A stretch of 64,000 nt of DNA from Melitaea cinxia (taxonomy: Eukaryota; Arthropoda; Insecta; Lepidoptera; Nymphalidae). Shown piece by piece: positions 31,947 through 42,893 of this stretch. The first letter of the stretch is position 1; the number at the start of each line of letters is the position of its first letter. The position numbers and the translations under genes are program-made. The notes under the pieces were generated by a model. That model saw nothing but the letters and a program-made list of their open reading frames with translations. It did not search any database and was not told where the DNA came from. The stretch spans positions 8,919,441 through 8,983,440 of the forward strand of contig NC_059418.1 of the NCBI RefSeq assembly GCF_905220565.1, written 5' to 3'.

Positions 31947-32482
31947 GATATATCACTTACATAAAAAAAGCCCCAATCTGCCGAAAAATGCTTGGTGAGC
32001 TGAATTTTTGTATACACCTCTATTACAGCGTTATTATGAAGATGACATTATGACTCGTGATCATGTGTTTTGTGACCTTTTGACCTTTATAACTTTTTTG
32101 GCTGGCAAGATAACAATGTTGATTTTTCACGTCTTAGGCCTTTCAAATCAAATTTAAAAAAACAATCGAAAAAAATATAAATTTTTATTTATTTATTTAA
32201 CACTTTATTGTAAACAACATTTTACAAACCAACAATTTATTTTTAAGATTATTAAAGTTTATAAGTAAAACAAATCGTTTTTTGAATGTAGAAACTGGAT
32301 ATCAAAGTATTTAAAGTTATACTACCAAATCAAAAAAATTATTCACAACGACCCCATTTAATATTACTGCCCCTCATTATCTGGTGATTATAAATCTCAT
32401 TTATTCACACTGACGTACGTACCGTCAGGTGCATACGTCATTGATATATAAATTTTTAAGAATTTTAGTTTTGAACGAAAGT
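31947..32482. other. Noncoding
   Basis: AT-rich. It contains TTATTTATTTAACACTTTATTGTA, also found near 60830, and other shared blocks. No gene or hairpin unit was recognised. Confidence 0.4.
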
Positions 32483-32618
32483 TTTCAAGCAAAGTTGTGT
32501 TCCTGTGGTGAGTAAGGTGACCAGAGCTCCTGGGGGAATAGGAGATAGGGCCGGCAAGGCGTTTGTGATGCTTCTGGTGTCGTCTGCAGGGTCTATAAGC
32601 TACGGTGATCGCTTATAA
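32483..32618 (+). mobile_element. SINE-like repeat (TAAGCTACGGT family)
   Basis: GTGGTGAGTAAGGTGACCAG, GGAGATAGGGCCGGCAA and TATAAGCTACGGTGATCGCT identify the family. It lies directly upstream of unit A3, as related copies do upstream of A5 and A7. Confidence 0.75.
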
Positions 32619-32770
32619 AGTTACGCAGATCAAACACAGTCAATATTGGATGTACTCGTATGTTTCTACTTGTTACTAGATGGCACTCATCGTTGGTAAC
32701 TTATTTTGAATCGCGGTAACGAGATTTTTATTTTTATATGTAAAGTTGATTACGATCACTTCGAAAATTT

Positions 32771-32825
32771 GAAAATTTCGTGATGTTCGTAACGCAATAA
32801 GTGTTATGATCATCACCCAATTTTC
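32771..32825 (+). ncRNA. Hairpin RNA unit A3
   Basis: PSE-like AATCGCGGTAACGAGAT 32709-32725; TATA variant TATGTAAAG 32737-32745; foot 34 nt on. Stem: GAAAATT/AATTTTC, GTGATG/CATCAC, GTAAC/GTTAT. The middle stem differs from A1 (GTGAAG/CTTCAC) by one base on each side, a clean A-U to U-A compensated change. TTTT at 32821-32824. Confidence 0.7.
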
Positions 32826-33089
32826 ACAAATATTTAAATTATAAATTTCAAAACAAATATTCAACGTCGTCATAGACGACACTTACAGACGGTTACCAAT
32901 ACTGAATCACTGTGAGAAGATTAATAATTGAATTACACTAACAATTACAAAATTAAATTGCGAACAAAGTTAATACTAATTTTTTATCGTTACCTATAGT
33001 AACATCAATTGTATATTGTCTCTGAATGTCCCAGTACTCTTCTAAACACAGCTCTGTGTGACGAATAGACAGCGGAGATTTATTAGTAT

Positions 33090-33115
33090 CGTTCCTTTGA
33101 AACCTTTGGGAAACG
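33090..33115 (-). ncRNA. F-type hairpin downstream of A3
   Basis: CGTT/AACG with CC/GG beyond a bulged A; the plus-strand flank AAACTGCAAAAATAG matches F hairpins elsewhere. Similar sequences follow A5 (about 56320), A6 (about 59690) and A7 (about 62280). Confidence 0.35.
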
Positions 33116-33446
33116 AAACTGCAAAAATAGTGTTTTGAATTTTAGCAGTTATTTACGTATGCTAGTATCCATTACTTACATTATTCAGAGTAGTTTTACA
33201 TACAAAAGTCAACAGTTAGTCTATATGTAAAGAAGTCGTAATCTTGTCAAAATAATCAATATTTAAGCATATTAAAGTTCAGTTCAATAATTGAGTTTGT
33301 TCGAAAACAAAAACACAAAACCGACTGCAATTACATCGACCAATAATACAACGTGGGTAGATGAAAAAATAGTCAAGTAAGTACGCGTTTACGCGAAATT
33401 TGTTACTAAACATCGTCGTCCTTCTGTAACAAGACTGAGTATTGGG

Positions 33447-33482
33447 GTTCCGTTTCTCCTACATGGTGATAGGGGACGGAAT
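33447..33482 (-). ncRNA. F-type hairpin downstream of B3
   Basis: TTCCGT closes on ACGGAA, with CCTA/TAGG inside. Its position relative to B3 is the same as in B1, B2 and B4. Confidence 0.4.
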
Positions 33483-33525
33483 TAGAAAAATTACGTAAAA
33501 TGTCCGTATTCCTTAAGAACTATTG

Positions 33526-33571
33526 GCGCTAGCTACAGTGCTAACTACTACATTAACTACTGTGCTAACGC
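33526..33571 (-). ncRNA. Hairpin RNA unit B3, extended stem
   Basis: PSE-like AATCGCGGTGGCAAGGT 33620-33636, TATA-like GTTTATAGT 33599-33607, foot 36 nt away. The stem GCGTTAGC-ACAG pairs with CTGT-AGCTAGCGC and holds a longer loop than B2 because of a local CTAACTACTA expansion. Divergent partner of C3. Confidence 0.6.
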
Positions 33572-33856
33572 TAGCAAAGCAAGACACACTCATAATCGAC
33601 TATAAACACAATAATAAAAACCTTGCCACCGCGATTTGTAACTTCATGAGTGCCATCTGTTACCAAGTAGAAACATACACGGTACATTCGCTTTGATTGA
33701 TCGGCCTAGATTTTCTCGAACTATGAGCGCCATCTATCAACAAGTTGCAACATATAGCGAAAATGATTAGGAATGTTCAGTCGTTGATTGGTCTGTTAAG
33801 AGTAAAAAATTAATCGTGTTGTTAAGATTTTGTTCCTTCTATGTAAAGTTACGATA

Positions 33857-33927
33857 CTTTTGACAGCGGGAGAACGGTCTCGTTCGTGTACCGCTTTTCT
33901 CCCATTTTCGATAATTTCCCGCAAAAG
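33857..33927 (+). ncRNA. Hairpin RNA unit C3
   Basis: PSE-like AATCGTGTTGTTAAGAT 33812-33828, 11 bp, TATGTAAAG 33840-33848. The 71-nt hairpin pairs CTTTTG/CAAAAG, CGGGA/TCCCG and CGGT/ACCG. Two internal TTTT runs (33895, 33905) would stop pol III early, so full-length transcription is doubtful. Confidence 0.5.
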
Positions 33928-34127
33928 TTGAAACTAATTACAGATTTCTAATAAATAATTAATGTAATAAATGTAAGTTATAGCGGTTTCTCATACAAGA
34001 CATGTGTTTACCACGTGTATGTGTTTACGTTATTTTATTAATTAACTTACGTTGTCCTGACGGGTGTACCGATTTGCCTTTCGTGCAAGAGTCAGACTTG
34101 TAGTACTGCGATCAATCGATTTTATAC

Positions 34128-34850
34128 AAATACTAGCGACCCGCTCCGGCTTCGCACGGGTATAAAATATAATTATAGCCTATGTCATTCGCTGAAAAAA
34201 TGATTAAAATCGATCCAGTAGTTTTGATTTATTCATTACTGCCCGTGGCCCGCACGCGTTAACTTAAAAGCCGGCCGGAACCGCCGCAAACGCTACGTAC
34301 CGCGATTTTTAAATCTGTAATATCTTCGAAAATATTCATTTAAATCATATGCTGTAAAGGGCCATATAGATCTATATTAAATAAAAAATACATTTAAGGT
34401 ATTTAATTTGATAAGGATTAATGCTGTATCGGTTAAAATCGCTTCGAAAATTAGCCATTATTTGTCGTAAAAAGTAAATGACAAAAAAATGTTATTGTGG
34501 GATATCCATAAGAGATAGGTATATACCATCGCGGAGTTTTCTGTAGACCTTTTCAATGTGTACAATACTTAGTACATTATTTTGATAAATCTCGTAGGGT
34601 TCAGCCTGCGTTTGCATTTAAGCGAAAAAAAAAATTATTATTTACGACATAACATTAGAAAACTCAAAAATAACAGTATTTCTCCACTATTTAATGGATG
34701 TTATTATACATATAAACCTTCCTCTTGAATCAATCTATCTATTAAAAAGAACCGCATCAAAATCTATTGCGCAGTTTTAAAGATTTAAGCGTACATACAT
34801 GTGCAGGGACAGAGAAAGCGACTTTGTTTTATACTATGTAGTGATATATA
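34128..34850 (+). mobile_element. RTE-like retroelement remnant (ACTAGCGACCCGC family)
   Basis: Starts ACTAGCGACCCGCTCCGGCT and ends with AACCGCATCAAAATCTATTG and TTTGTTTTATACTATGTAGT, a noncoding family common in Lepidoptera. It shares its insertion site with the truncated copy at 9405-9550. Confidence 0.65.
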
Positions 34851-35074
34851 TTTGAGTTTATGACAAAAATATAGTGTGTGAATTTGTGTGAAACATCTGA
34901 TGCTAACCTTAGTGATGCTGAGAGTGACGTTTTGATAGTGCTTTGAGCTTATTGTAAGATACAGGAATATATGTAACGGTATATACGAGTAGCAAGGAAC
35001 AATTTATAGTTTAATTTTAGAATTTTGTACATTTTAACTATAATTTGATTCATTTGTTAGAACATCTTATCTTT

Positions 35075-35282
35075 GAAGTAAAACTTCTTTACGCACGCTT
35101 CACTAGGGGCGTGAGCTGGTGAATGCGTTACGAGAACGTTATGAAAAGTGTGATCGGGCGATGCGAACGGAGCAAGAGAGAAAGGTTCGAGCACATATTT
35201 TCTTTCTCTCTGTCTCTCATAGCTAGTTTCGTTTCGTATATCTGAGACACAGTGCAGGACTATTGTGCAGAAGTTTTACTTC
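35075..35282. mobile_element. Short MITE-like element
   Basis: Inverted ends GAAGTAAAACTTCT and AGAAGTTTTACTTC bound 208 bp. The related DNA downstream of C4 near 43.3 kb lacks it, so it inserted after duplication. Target duplication not resolved. Confidence 0.65.
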
Positions 35283-35790
35283 AGTCGTGTGGTCTAAAGC
35301 ACACTCGTTTTAATTTTAATGATAATTATCATTCTTAAGAAGTAAATTCCAGTCGCGTGTCAGAGATGTTTCACACGTTTTATTTAAAGAAATATTAGCA
35401 TTCAAACGACCTCCGTGCAAGACACGCGTTTTTTCTAACTAAATAATTATTATGAAAGACGCAACGTCTTCAGCTTAATTCATCACAACGTCGCTTGCGA
35501 CGTGACGCATGTTAATTTTTAGCGTTTTAAAGTAACTCGGTTCGGTAACTGTTACTAAACAAGTTAGCAAGTTGTGATTTCATTTCCTGTAACAAGAGTC
35601 GAGTAAATTAACATAGGGCAGCTAGTAGTGATGACACCACTTATTACATTACTACCTTAAACAAATGAATTGTAAACATGCATAATATTGTAAAATTTCG
35701 AAATAAATTAACCCCTATAGTTAAAATTATAAACAAGTCTAATAAATAAAAAAATATTGCCGATAGATGGCGCTCATATGGTCGACTATA
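35283..35790. other. Noncoding spacer
   Basis: Shares TTATCATTCTTAAGAAGTAA and CCTGTAACAAGAGTCGA-like phrases with 43330-43740, part of the C-block duplication. No gene seen. Confidence 0.45.
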
Positions 35791-35861
35791 CGTAATGAAT
35801 CTCGCTGACAAAGTTTTTATGTTTAAATATAAAGTCCATTACGATTAATTCGAAATTTCAA

Positions 35862-35910
35862 CAAGGTCTTTTCACATGTAACTCTTACGCTTACCCGTGG
35901 AAGGAACTTG
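35862..35910 (+). ncRNA. Hairpin RNA unit H
   Basis: Distal GATGGCGCTCAT 35766-35777, PSE-like AATCTCGCTGACAAAGT 35798-35814, 11 bp, AATATAAAG 35826-35834. The foot is 36 nt from the TATA edge. Stem CAAG/CTTG, TCTTTTCAC/GTGGAAGGA with wobbles, GTAA/TTAC at the apex. TTTTT at 35915-35919. A single-copy family in this window. Confidence 0.6.
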
Positions 35911-36627
35911 CTAATTTTTAACAACTTAAATTTAACCCACAGCAAGTTTTATATTTACGTATGTTAACTTTAACAGAACTTAATTCGCGTATAATACACA
36001 TCATGCCGAACACTCACTTTATTACTAATATATGAAAAGTATATTTTAATTATGCATCAAGTTCTACAATCCCGATCAAATCTACACTCGGATAATTGAA
36101 ACACTTTGTCCAATCACTCTGTAAATGAGTTTCTCTGACAATTACATATTAACTAATAACAGCTACGGACAGACATACAAATGACGATGTCGAGCGATTA
36201 TTGTCGACACATTTAACATCACACAGTCAAAGAGCTAATTTTATAGACGTAACAAATGAACGTGATTTATTAATGGGTTGATATTTCTGACGCAGTTATA
36301 AAGGTGCAGTGAGCTGATGAGGTGGAAGATGTTAATAGCAATAAAAGCACTAAAAGGTTATTGATAAAATTAGACTTAGACATAGTTACGAGTAAAGATC
36401 ATTAAAATGAAAATATATCTTTAAATATCTACCTTCAACTTGGAAGCTGGGTGTAGAAAAATGCTTGTTAATAGATGGCGCTGATTGTTGGTCACAACTT
36501 CTGAATCGTGGAAGCAAGATCTACTATTGCGTACATGCAGTGCAAAAGTTTATTTTTCAAATTAAATTATTGTTGCAAATATTTTATAGTTAAATGTAAA
36601 GTTAATTATGATACTATTGAAATTTTT

Positions 36628-36679
36628 TAGACGTGTCACGTGGTTGGTTCGTGTAACGCTCACATCCGGTCACAGTATT
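36628..36679 (+). ncRNA. Possible hairpin RNA unit I (weak)
   Basis: Distal GATGGCGCTGAT and PSE-like AATCGTGGAAGCAAGAT (36504-36520) are good, but the expected TATA position holds GTACATGCAG. A later TAAATGTAAAG (about 36590) suggests an insertion between the boxes. TGTCACGTGG and CCGGTCACA pair imperfectly, and TTTT follows. Confidence 0.3.
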
Positions 36680-37790
36680 TTAACAAATTGAAAAGAGTTC
36701 AAACTAGTTTTATTTTGATTAAAACCACACCGTTCTCGTTGACAATAAAAGGTAAAAACAATGAGGTTTCCACCACAAGAGTTGTGTTTATTTAATAAGT
36801 AACGACGACGAGGAAGATTGCTTACGATGGTAATGTTGACTTTGAGCGCCATCTGTCATTAAGTAGAAACAACACCTAATATTTACATACTTTGTACGAA
36901 ATCTAATTAAAACCGATTTGTTACAGTAAATTTCAATCAAAATCGGAGAAGTTTCCTTACAACTGCAACGGAACGACGGTTCACTGCACGGTTTGATCTT
37001 AGAACTGAACAAGATTTTTATGCGCCTCGGTGATTTTGATACTTAGTTATGTTATATATATTTTTACTTTTTATCATTTTTATTTATTGGGGTATTTTAC
37101 TATCAAGCAACAAACAATGTCTACACGGTAACTGAGGTTGTACCAAAACCAGTAAGCCTACTTAGCCTATTAGTAACTTATGACCGGGATGATTGAAAAA
37201 TTTTATGATGAAGTGAACAAAAAATTAAAGTATTAAAATGTTTGGTGCGAGCTACATCCACGAGGGCGCTCCTGTCACGGCTCGTAGTATCAAATTTAAT
37301 ATTGAATTAAAACTTACTGTAGGGTTAAATATATACGTCTAATAAAACATTTAAGAGTAATGACTTAATGAGCATAAGATTTTCGATAATATAAGTAAAA
37401 TTCGGTCGTACAATTTGTAACTGTGATAATTTTTTTTGTCTCTAGGTCTAAAATCAAATTGTGCAGCAAACAATGGTTCTTTCACAAACCAAGTTATCTT
37501 GCTTTTTTGGTTCATGATGAAATTTTATGCACTATACAAAACATATGTGTGTTATGTTGCTTCGTCGGGATAAAAGTATGTATGTGTATGTATCACGTAT
37601 ATTTTCTTACTATCTTTTTTTTGAATAATAACTAATTTAATGTAAAATGTGTATGAATATATTAAGTAGTAATGTAAATGTACTTGTAATACATGTTTTT
37701 TCTTGATATGTTACAAATAAATAAAAAAAAGTAATTTTTTTTCGCAAGCAATTTGTCTAATTATTTAAAAAATAGTTACACAACCGACAA
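36680..37790. other. Noncoding; one lone distal-like box
   Basis: GAGCGCCATCTGTCATTAAG at about 36845 is the distal half of a minus-strand unit without recognisable PSE or TATA. GAGCTACATCCACGAGGGCG at 37250 is a block shared with the E neighbourhoods. No gene seen. Confidence 0.4.
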
Positions 37791-37791
37791 T

Positions 37792-37831
37792 AATGATCAC
37801 AGGAGACTATTTAAAGTCACCGGTGATCATT
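37792..37831 (-). ncRNA. Hairpin RNA unit M10, miRNA-like
   Basis: Minus strand: distal GATGGCGCTCATCGTC (beyond 37910), PSE-like AATCACGATGACCAGAT 37880-37896, about 10-11 bp, GAATATAG 37862-37869. The foot is 38 nt from the TATA edge. The 40-nt hairpin pairs AATGATCAC/GTGATCATT, then GG/CC and GAC/GTC separated by symmetric single mismatches, loop TTTAAATA. A T6 run follows some 25 nt on. Confidence 0.65.
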
Positions 37832-38860
37832 TTGCCATTGGCTGTAGTTTTACTACGTGTACTATATTCAGTATCAAAAATCTGGTCATCGTGATTCGTA
37901 TACTAGCAAACGACGATGAGCGCCATCTATCAACAAGTCGGAACATCACTGGATACCATTGAATGTCCAGTCATTCAGTTTAGTCTATTGCAGTCCACTG
38001 CTGGATATAGGCTTCTCCAAGTTCGCGCAAGACATCCCGGTTTTCCGCAATCCTCATCGAGCCTACAATGTTCGTTAGTGCCAAATTATTATAAATGGAG
38101 GTGACAAGACTCTCTTATTACGGTATATAAAGTCACTTGCAGTAAAATCAATTGAACAGGCAGAAATGCAGATTAATTCCAATTCTTAAATACTGTTTAA
38201 AGCGTTCAAAGAACTGATTCACACAATTTGATCTTAGAACTGAACAAGATCATCCGATGTTTTCGTGATTTTGATACTTTGAAAAATAAAATTACTTTTT
38301 TATAGTTACAGACAGAAACACTATATTTAAATTAATATTTAATTTTTACTTCAACATGTAGTCATTTGTATAAAAATATTGATCTCACAGAAGGTTTAGA
38401 TATTATGAACGCGAAATACATATGTATACGACTATACATAGATACATATATCATTCAATTTATTGAAAATGAATACTTAAGTAATCAAAAGAAATCTGAA
38501 TGTCCATAAAAAAATAACACGTATATCTGTTAAGCAGAATGACTAATCATCTTTAATCACTTCCCGTGATCTGGCTTTTACTGGTCAGTGCGACATTTAC
38601 ATCATGTATAATTTTATTATACCCACTTTAGTAAGAATTGAAAGTATCAAGACGATTGGTCTGAGCGACATCTGCGAGGGAGCGTTCTTATCACGGCTTG
38701 TAGTATGAATTTAAATATTTAATTAAATCTTGCTGTAGGGTTGAATATACACGTGTAATAACACTGTTTAGAGTAATGAGTGAAAGATCGTCGTAAATAT
38801 AAGTTTCTTAAAGTGGACCATCTGTAACGGTTCAAATTACTTTTGGTTTTTCTCGATTAT
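37832..38860. other. Noncoding; possible isolated TATA at 38124
   Basis: TATATAAAG at 38124-38132 has only a poor PSE match upstream (GGAGGTGACAAGAC) and no clear hairpin after it. The rest is duplicated spacer shared with 11.6-12.3 kb. Confidence 0.4.
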
Positions 38861-38916
38861 AAATAATGAAACGCCCTGGCGAGATTTTTGTTCTTGTATA
38901 TAAAGCTAAGTAGGTA

Positions 38917-39280
38917 TCATCATCATCATCATCATCATTACAGCCTATACAGTCCACTGCTGGACATAGGCCTCCACAAGTTTACGCCACAAATAACGTG
39001 AACTCATGTGTTTTGCCCATAGTCACCACGCTGGGCAGGCGGGTTGGTGACCGCAGTACTGGCTTTGTCGCACCGAAGACGCTGCTGCCCGTCTTCGGCC
39101 TGTGTATTTCAAAGCCAGCAGTTGGATGGTTATCCCGCCATCGGTCGGCTTCTTAAGTTCCAAGGTGGTTGTGGAACCTTGTTATCCCTTAGTCGCCTCT
39201 TACGACACCCACGGGAAGAGAGGGGGTGGCTAAATTCTTTAGTGCCGTAGCCACACAGCAAGTAGTAGGTAGTAAGGTAG
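38917..39280 (-). mobile_element. Lepidopteran retroelement inserted in unit E3
   Basis: Flanked by TAAGTAGGTA at 38907-38916 and 39281-39290. It runs from an (ATC)n tail and CAGTCCACTGCTGGACATAG to GCCGTAGCCACACAG. The TATA box of E3 (38897-38905) and its hairpin (39311) are now 0.4 kb apart. Confidence 0.85.
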
Positions 39281-39310
39281 TAAGTAGGTATATTAAGTTC
39301 CAAATATTGA

Positions 39311-39350
39311 TTTAAGGTCCCTGCGAGAGAAGCTTTCAGTTTTACTTAAA
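39311..39350 (+). ncRNA. Hairpin RNA unit E3, separated from its promoter
   Basis: TTTAAGGT/ACTTAAA around CCTGCGAGAGAAGCTTTCAG. PSE-like AAACGCCCTGGCGAGAT 38869-38885 and TATATAAAG 38897-38905 are intact in spacing (11 bp), but the retroelement at 38917-39280 splits promoter from hairpin, so the copy should be inactive. Confidence 0.4.
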
Positions 39351-39973
39351 AATTTAAATTTTACCATAAAGAAGTTGTATTCACTAGATTGGGTGTCTCG
39401 TTCATGTTTTTAAAAAGAGCAGAAACTTTGATCTTAGCTAAGTCTACGGTTCTTCTATTATTAGCTATGATGAGAAATTAAAGACAAAAGCGAAATGAAA
39501 TGAAATAAAGACCTAATGGACGTGTTTACAAAAAATAATTATAAAGTCGGTTGATTCGTAATTTAATTTTAAACTACCGTCACATAAAAATGACAAAATA
39601 AAACAGTATGAAAATGAGCTATGAGAGCTTAAGAAATTATTCCAATTTAAAATGTACGGCACAAGTGTGAATTTCCCCTACGAGACAAAGGCTATCATTC
39701 ACTAGTCAATACCACAAGGAATTTAATTTTTTAACCGACCGGAATACGCTTACATCAACTTGATTTCCTACCAATATACATTACATGAAGACATTGTCAT
39801 ACTGCGTTCTTATTGGTGGGACGGTACACGTATTAGAATCGTTACAATATTAAATTGATTAATTAAAATTGTAAATCAAAGTAGAAATGCATAGAATTGA
39901 CTTCTATGATTATAATAACATTTTAACGCTTATTATTTATTTACAAATTTAAACAGCGAAAGCAATTTGAGTA

Positions 39974-40245
39974 ATTGTGTTTACTCCCAAAAGAAAAAAA
40001 CCAACTTCAATTACATCGGCCAATAATACAACGCAAGCAGACGCAGTCAAGTAAATACGCATTGTTAGAGATAATTCAAAAAGTTCTTGTCAGATTTCAT
40101 TTAAACGGAAACACGTGATAAGCACCACCTTTCCATTAAAAAAAGAATCATTGAAATCGGTCAATCCATTACAAAGTACTGGGGTGACACACAAAAAATA
40201 CAATGGAATTGATAGGTTTTCCTTTTTTGAAGTCAGTTGAAAAAT
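39974..40245 (+). repeat. Old R-family copy, paralogue of 13095-13365
   Basis: AATTGTGTTTACTCCC, CAACTTCAATTACATCGGCC and a closing TTTTTTGAAGTCAGTTGAAA. Same flanks as at 13 kb. Confidence 0.65.
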
Positions 40246-40314
40246 GTCCTGAAGTTACAAACTATTAACATTGACTTCGTTTTGCTTCTATTTGTGGTTA
40301 TATATCATAGACAA

Positions 40315-40505
40315 CCCCGTGGACGCAGTTTGTAGTCGTCAGTCTTCCCGCTTCTTCTTTCACTCGTGACAAATGTTTGTATGTGCCACACAGGTGATTA
40401 TCGTGGTTTGAATGTTTTTTTTGTATGCAGTAAGTGTGTTTCCAGGTCTCTGACACAGGAATGCGAAGACTAAGTTATGGGGGTTTACCGACCTAGTTAT
40501 ATAAA
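40315..40505 (+). mobile_element. tRNA-related SINE copy
   Basis: GTGGACGCAGTTTGTAGTCG, GTATGTGCCACACAGGTGAT and GACACAGGAATGCGAAGACT match 13430-13625 within the same duplicated block. Confidence 0.65.
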
Positions 40506-40730
40506 ATAAAATACTAGTATTTTATTACAATTCTGTTACAAAAATTAACACTCGCAGTACAAAATTTTGTCTTAAATAAAGTTACGCAGATCTAGTACAG
40601 TCAATATCGGATGTACTGGTATGTTTGTACTTGTTACTAGATGGCACTCATCGTTGGTTGCTTATTGTGAATCGCGGTAACGAGATTTTTATTTTTATAT
40701 GTAAAGTTAATTACGATCACTTCGAAAATT

Positions 40731-40782
40731 GAAAATCTTGGAGTGCTGCATAACGCATCGTTATTCTGCACTCCAAATTTTC
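40731..40782 (+). ncRNA. Hairpin RNA unit A4
   Basis: PSE-like AATCGCGGTAACGAGAT 40670-40686 with the TATA variant TATATGTAAAG after it. The stem matches A2 (GGAGTGC/GCACTCC, ATAAC/GTTAT) with one unpaired-base difference (CTGC for CCGC). TTTT at 40778-40781. Confidence 0.7.
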
Positions 40783-42400
40783 GCAAATATTTAAATTATA
40801 AGTTTCAAAATAAATACTCAACGTCGTCACAGACTACACTTACAGACGGTTACCAAAACTAGATTTCTGTGAGAAGATTTATAATTGAATCACACGCCTT
40901 TACAAAATTATTGATCAGTGTTTATCGTTATAGCTATTTCAAGTATATGTAGTCTCTGAATGTCCTATTACTCTTCTAAACACAGCTATATATACAGAAA
41001 CTATATACATATATAAAAACTGGATATTAGAGTATTTACAGTTATACTGCCAAATCATATTATTCATAACTACCCCATTTATACCTTACTACGCCCACTA
41101 TGCGTAAACAACTTCAAGTAAATGTACCTTACTTATTGTTATTATAAATCTTATTTACATCTCTCATGTTCGGTGAGTAGGTTCTTATTACCTCCAAATA
41201 GGGCTTGTGGGTGACTAATTAGCGCTCTAGGGTAATAATGTAGCTAGAAAAGCCCTAGGGCGGTAAATAATTAAAAAAAACACTTCTTTCTTTCAAAAAG
41301 TTCTCGTACATCTAACCATCGTACTAGCTATAGACATCATGCATTCAGCCCAATGGCCAAAGAGGTCGGTTTGCTATTCAGCCTTGTCTTCGTGTGAGTA
41401 TAACAGTCATCAATTTTAAATATCGAACGGCGAAGCTCAATTTCGATCTTGAAAAAAAAAATTAAAAAGTTCTTTACTTGATTCTTTTTAATGAAAAAAA
41501 GGCGGTAATGCCGGTTTTTTTCTACTTACCTCACAATTGAGATGTATAGCAGATTCAGAGTTAGCTCGGGTGTAAGTATCACCCTCGAACTATAGGCGCC
41601 ATGACTTACATCCCTTGGCTACTAATCTACTATTATTCACACTGACGTACGTACCGCCAGGTGCATACGTCATTAATATGTTAATCTTTAAGAATTTTAA
41701 TTTAGAACGTGAAATGGTTCAACAGTTCAATGGTTCAATGGTCTTCTTGATTATATTATTTTGTTAAATGAATATTATTAAAATATATCTACTTTGACAG
41801 CTAGGTAAGTGCAACCCACGCCTTCCTCAGCGTCAAGAAGATAAAACACCGACTTCGTAATTACCTTTGTATACTGTAATTAAAACCTTGCCACCGCGAC
41901 TTAGAATTTTGTATTTAATCATGAGTCCTATCTATCAATGAGTCAAAACACAACGAATATTATTCTTGTCCAGTGTGATAAATTATATAAGTCAAGTTAA
42001 ACTTTTTTTGTGATTATTACAAAAAAGTATGTTGTTTAGTCTACTTACGTTATTCTATCTGCTATAGTTACGGAAATAATTTTTATACAAAATAATGTAA
42101 CTCTGTCGAAAATTCGTAAACATCGATATTTATCAATTTGTATCCTTTTCTCAGTAATCAATCACTCCAAGTATTCAACAACATCTTTCGTGCTTTATGA
42201 CTTAAAAACGATCTCGTATTTAATTTCAAATTTATTTTTCAGTATATTTTCATGAATACTGGTGTATCTAAAGTTATATCCCTTTGAACCTAAAACTCTT
42301 ATATACCGGCAAATACGGTGACTTATGTGTATAGGCGAGTCGTAACGATAAGCGGTTCATTTTAATTTTTGTTATTAATCTCACTTTAGTATAAGTTAAT
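40783..42400. other. Noncoding spacer with a minus-strand PSE-like box
   Basis: Colinear with 14060-15140. Near 41894-41910 a minus-strand AGTCGCGGTGGCAAGGT with TATACAAAG about 11 bp on is a plausible unit, but I cannot draw a convincing hairpin. A deleted copy of it is near 61290. Confidence 0.45.
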
Positions 42401-42408
42401 GTATTAGG

Positions 42409-42444
42409 GTTCCGTTCCACCTACATGGTGATAGGGGACGGAAC
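42409..42444 (-). ncRNA. F-type hairpin downstream of B4
   Basis: GTTCCGT/ACGGAAC and CCTA/TAGG, as beyond B2. Confidence 0.4.
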
Positions 42445-42480
42445 TAGAAAAAATTCAGGTGAGTGATCCTTATGAACTAT

Positions 42481-42507
42481 TAGCGCTAGCTACTAAAGCC
42501 AACGCTA
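42481..42507 (-). ncRNA. Hairpin RNA unit B4
   Basis: TAGCGTTGGCT pairs with AGCTAGCGCTA, using two G-U pairs, around TTAGT. PSE-like AATCGCGGTGGCAAGGT 42554-42570. The TATA-like box is mutated (GTTTATTGT). Foot about 34 nt from that box. Divergent partner of C4. Confidence 0.6.
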
Positions 42508-42809
42508 GCAAAGCAAGACATTCTCATAATCGACAATAAACACAATAATAAAAACCTTGCCACCGCGATTTGTAACTTGATGAGTGCCATCTGTTACCAA
42601 GTAGAAACATACAGCGTACATGCGCTTTGTTTGATCGGCGTAGCTTCGCTCGAACCATGAGCGCCATCTATCAACAAGTTGCAACATACAGCGACCATGT
42701 CTAGGAATGTTAAGTCGTTGATTGGTCTATTACGAAGAATTAATCGATTAATAACAATAATTTAACAATAGTTAAGATTTTATTCCTTTATGTGAAGTCA
42801 GTTACGATA

Positions 42810-42893
42810 CTTTTGACAGAAGAGAACGGTGTCGTTCGTGTACCGCTTACCAGACGATTTTGATCTCTCATTTTTGATGATTTCCCGCAAAAG
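42810..42893 (+). ncRNA. Hairpin RNA unit C4, degenerate
   Basis: CTTTTGACAG...CCCGCAAAAG is kept at the ends, but the inner arm is altered and the PSE-like box is broken by an AT-rich duplication (AATCGATTAATAAC... GTTAAGAT). Probably inactive. Confidence 0.35.

Noticed and set aside
38124..38160. TATATAAAG as a further hairpin unit
   Set aside because: The PSE-like box is too degenerate and I could not draw a stem at the expected distance.
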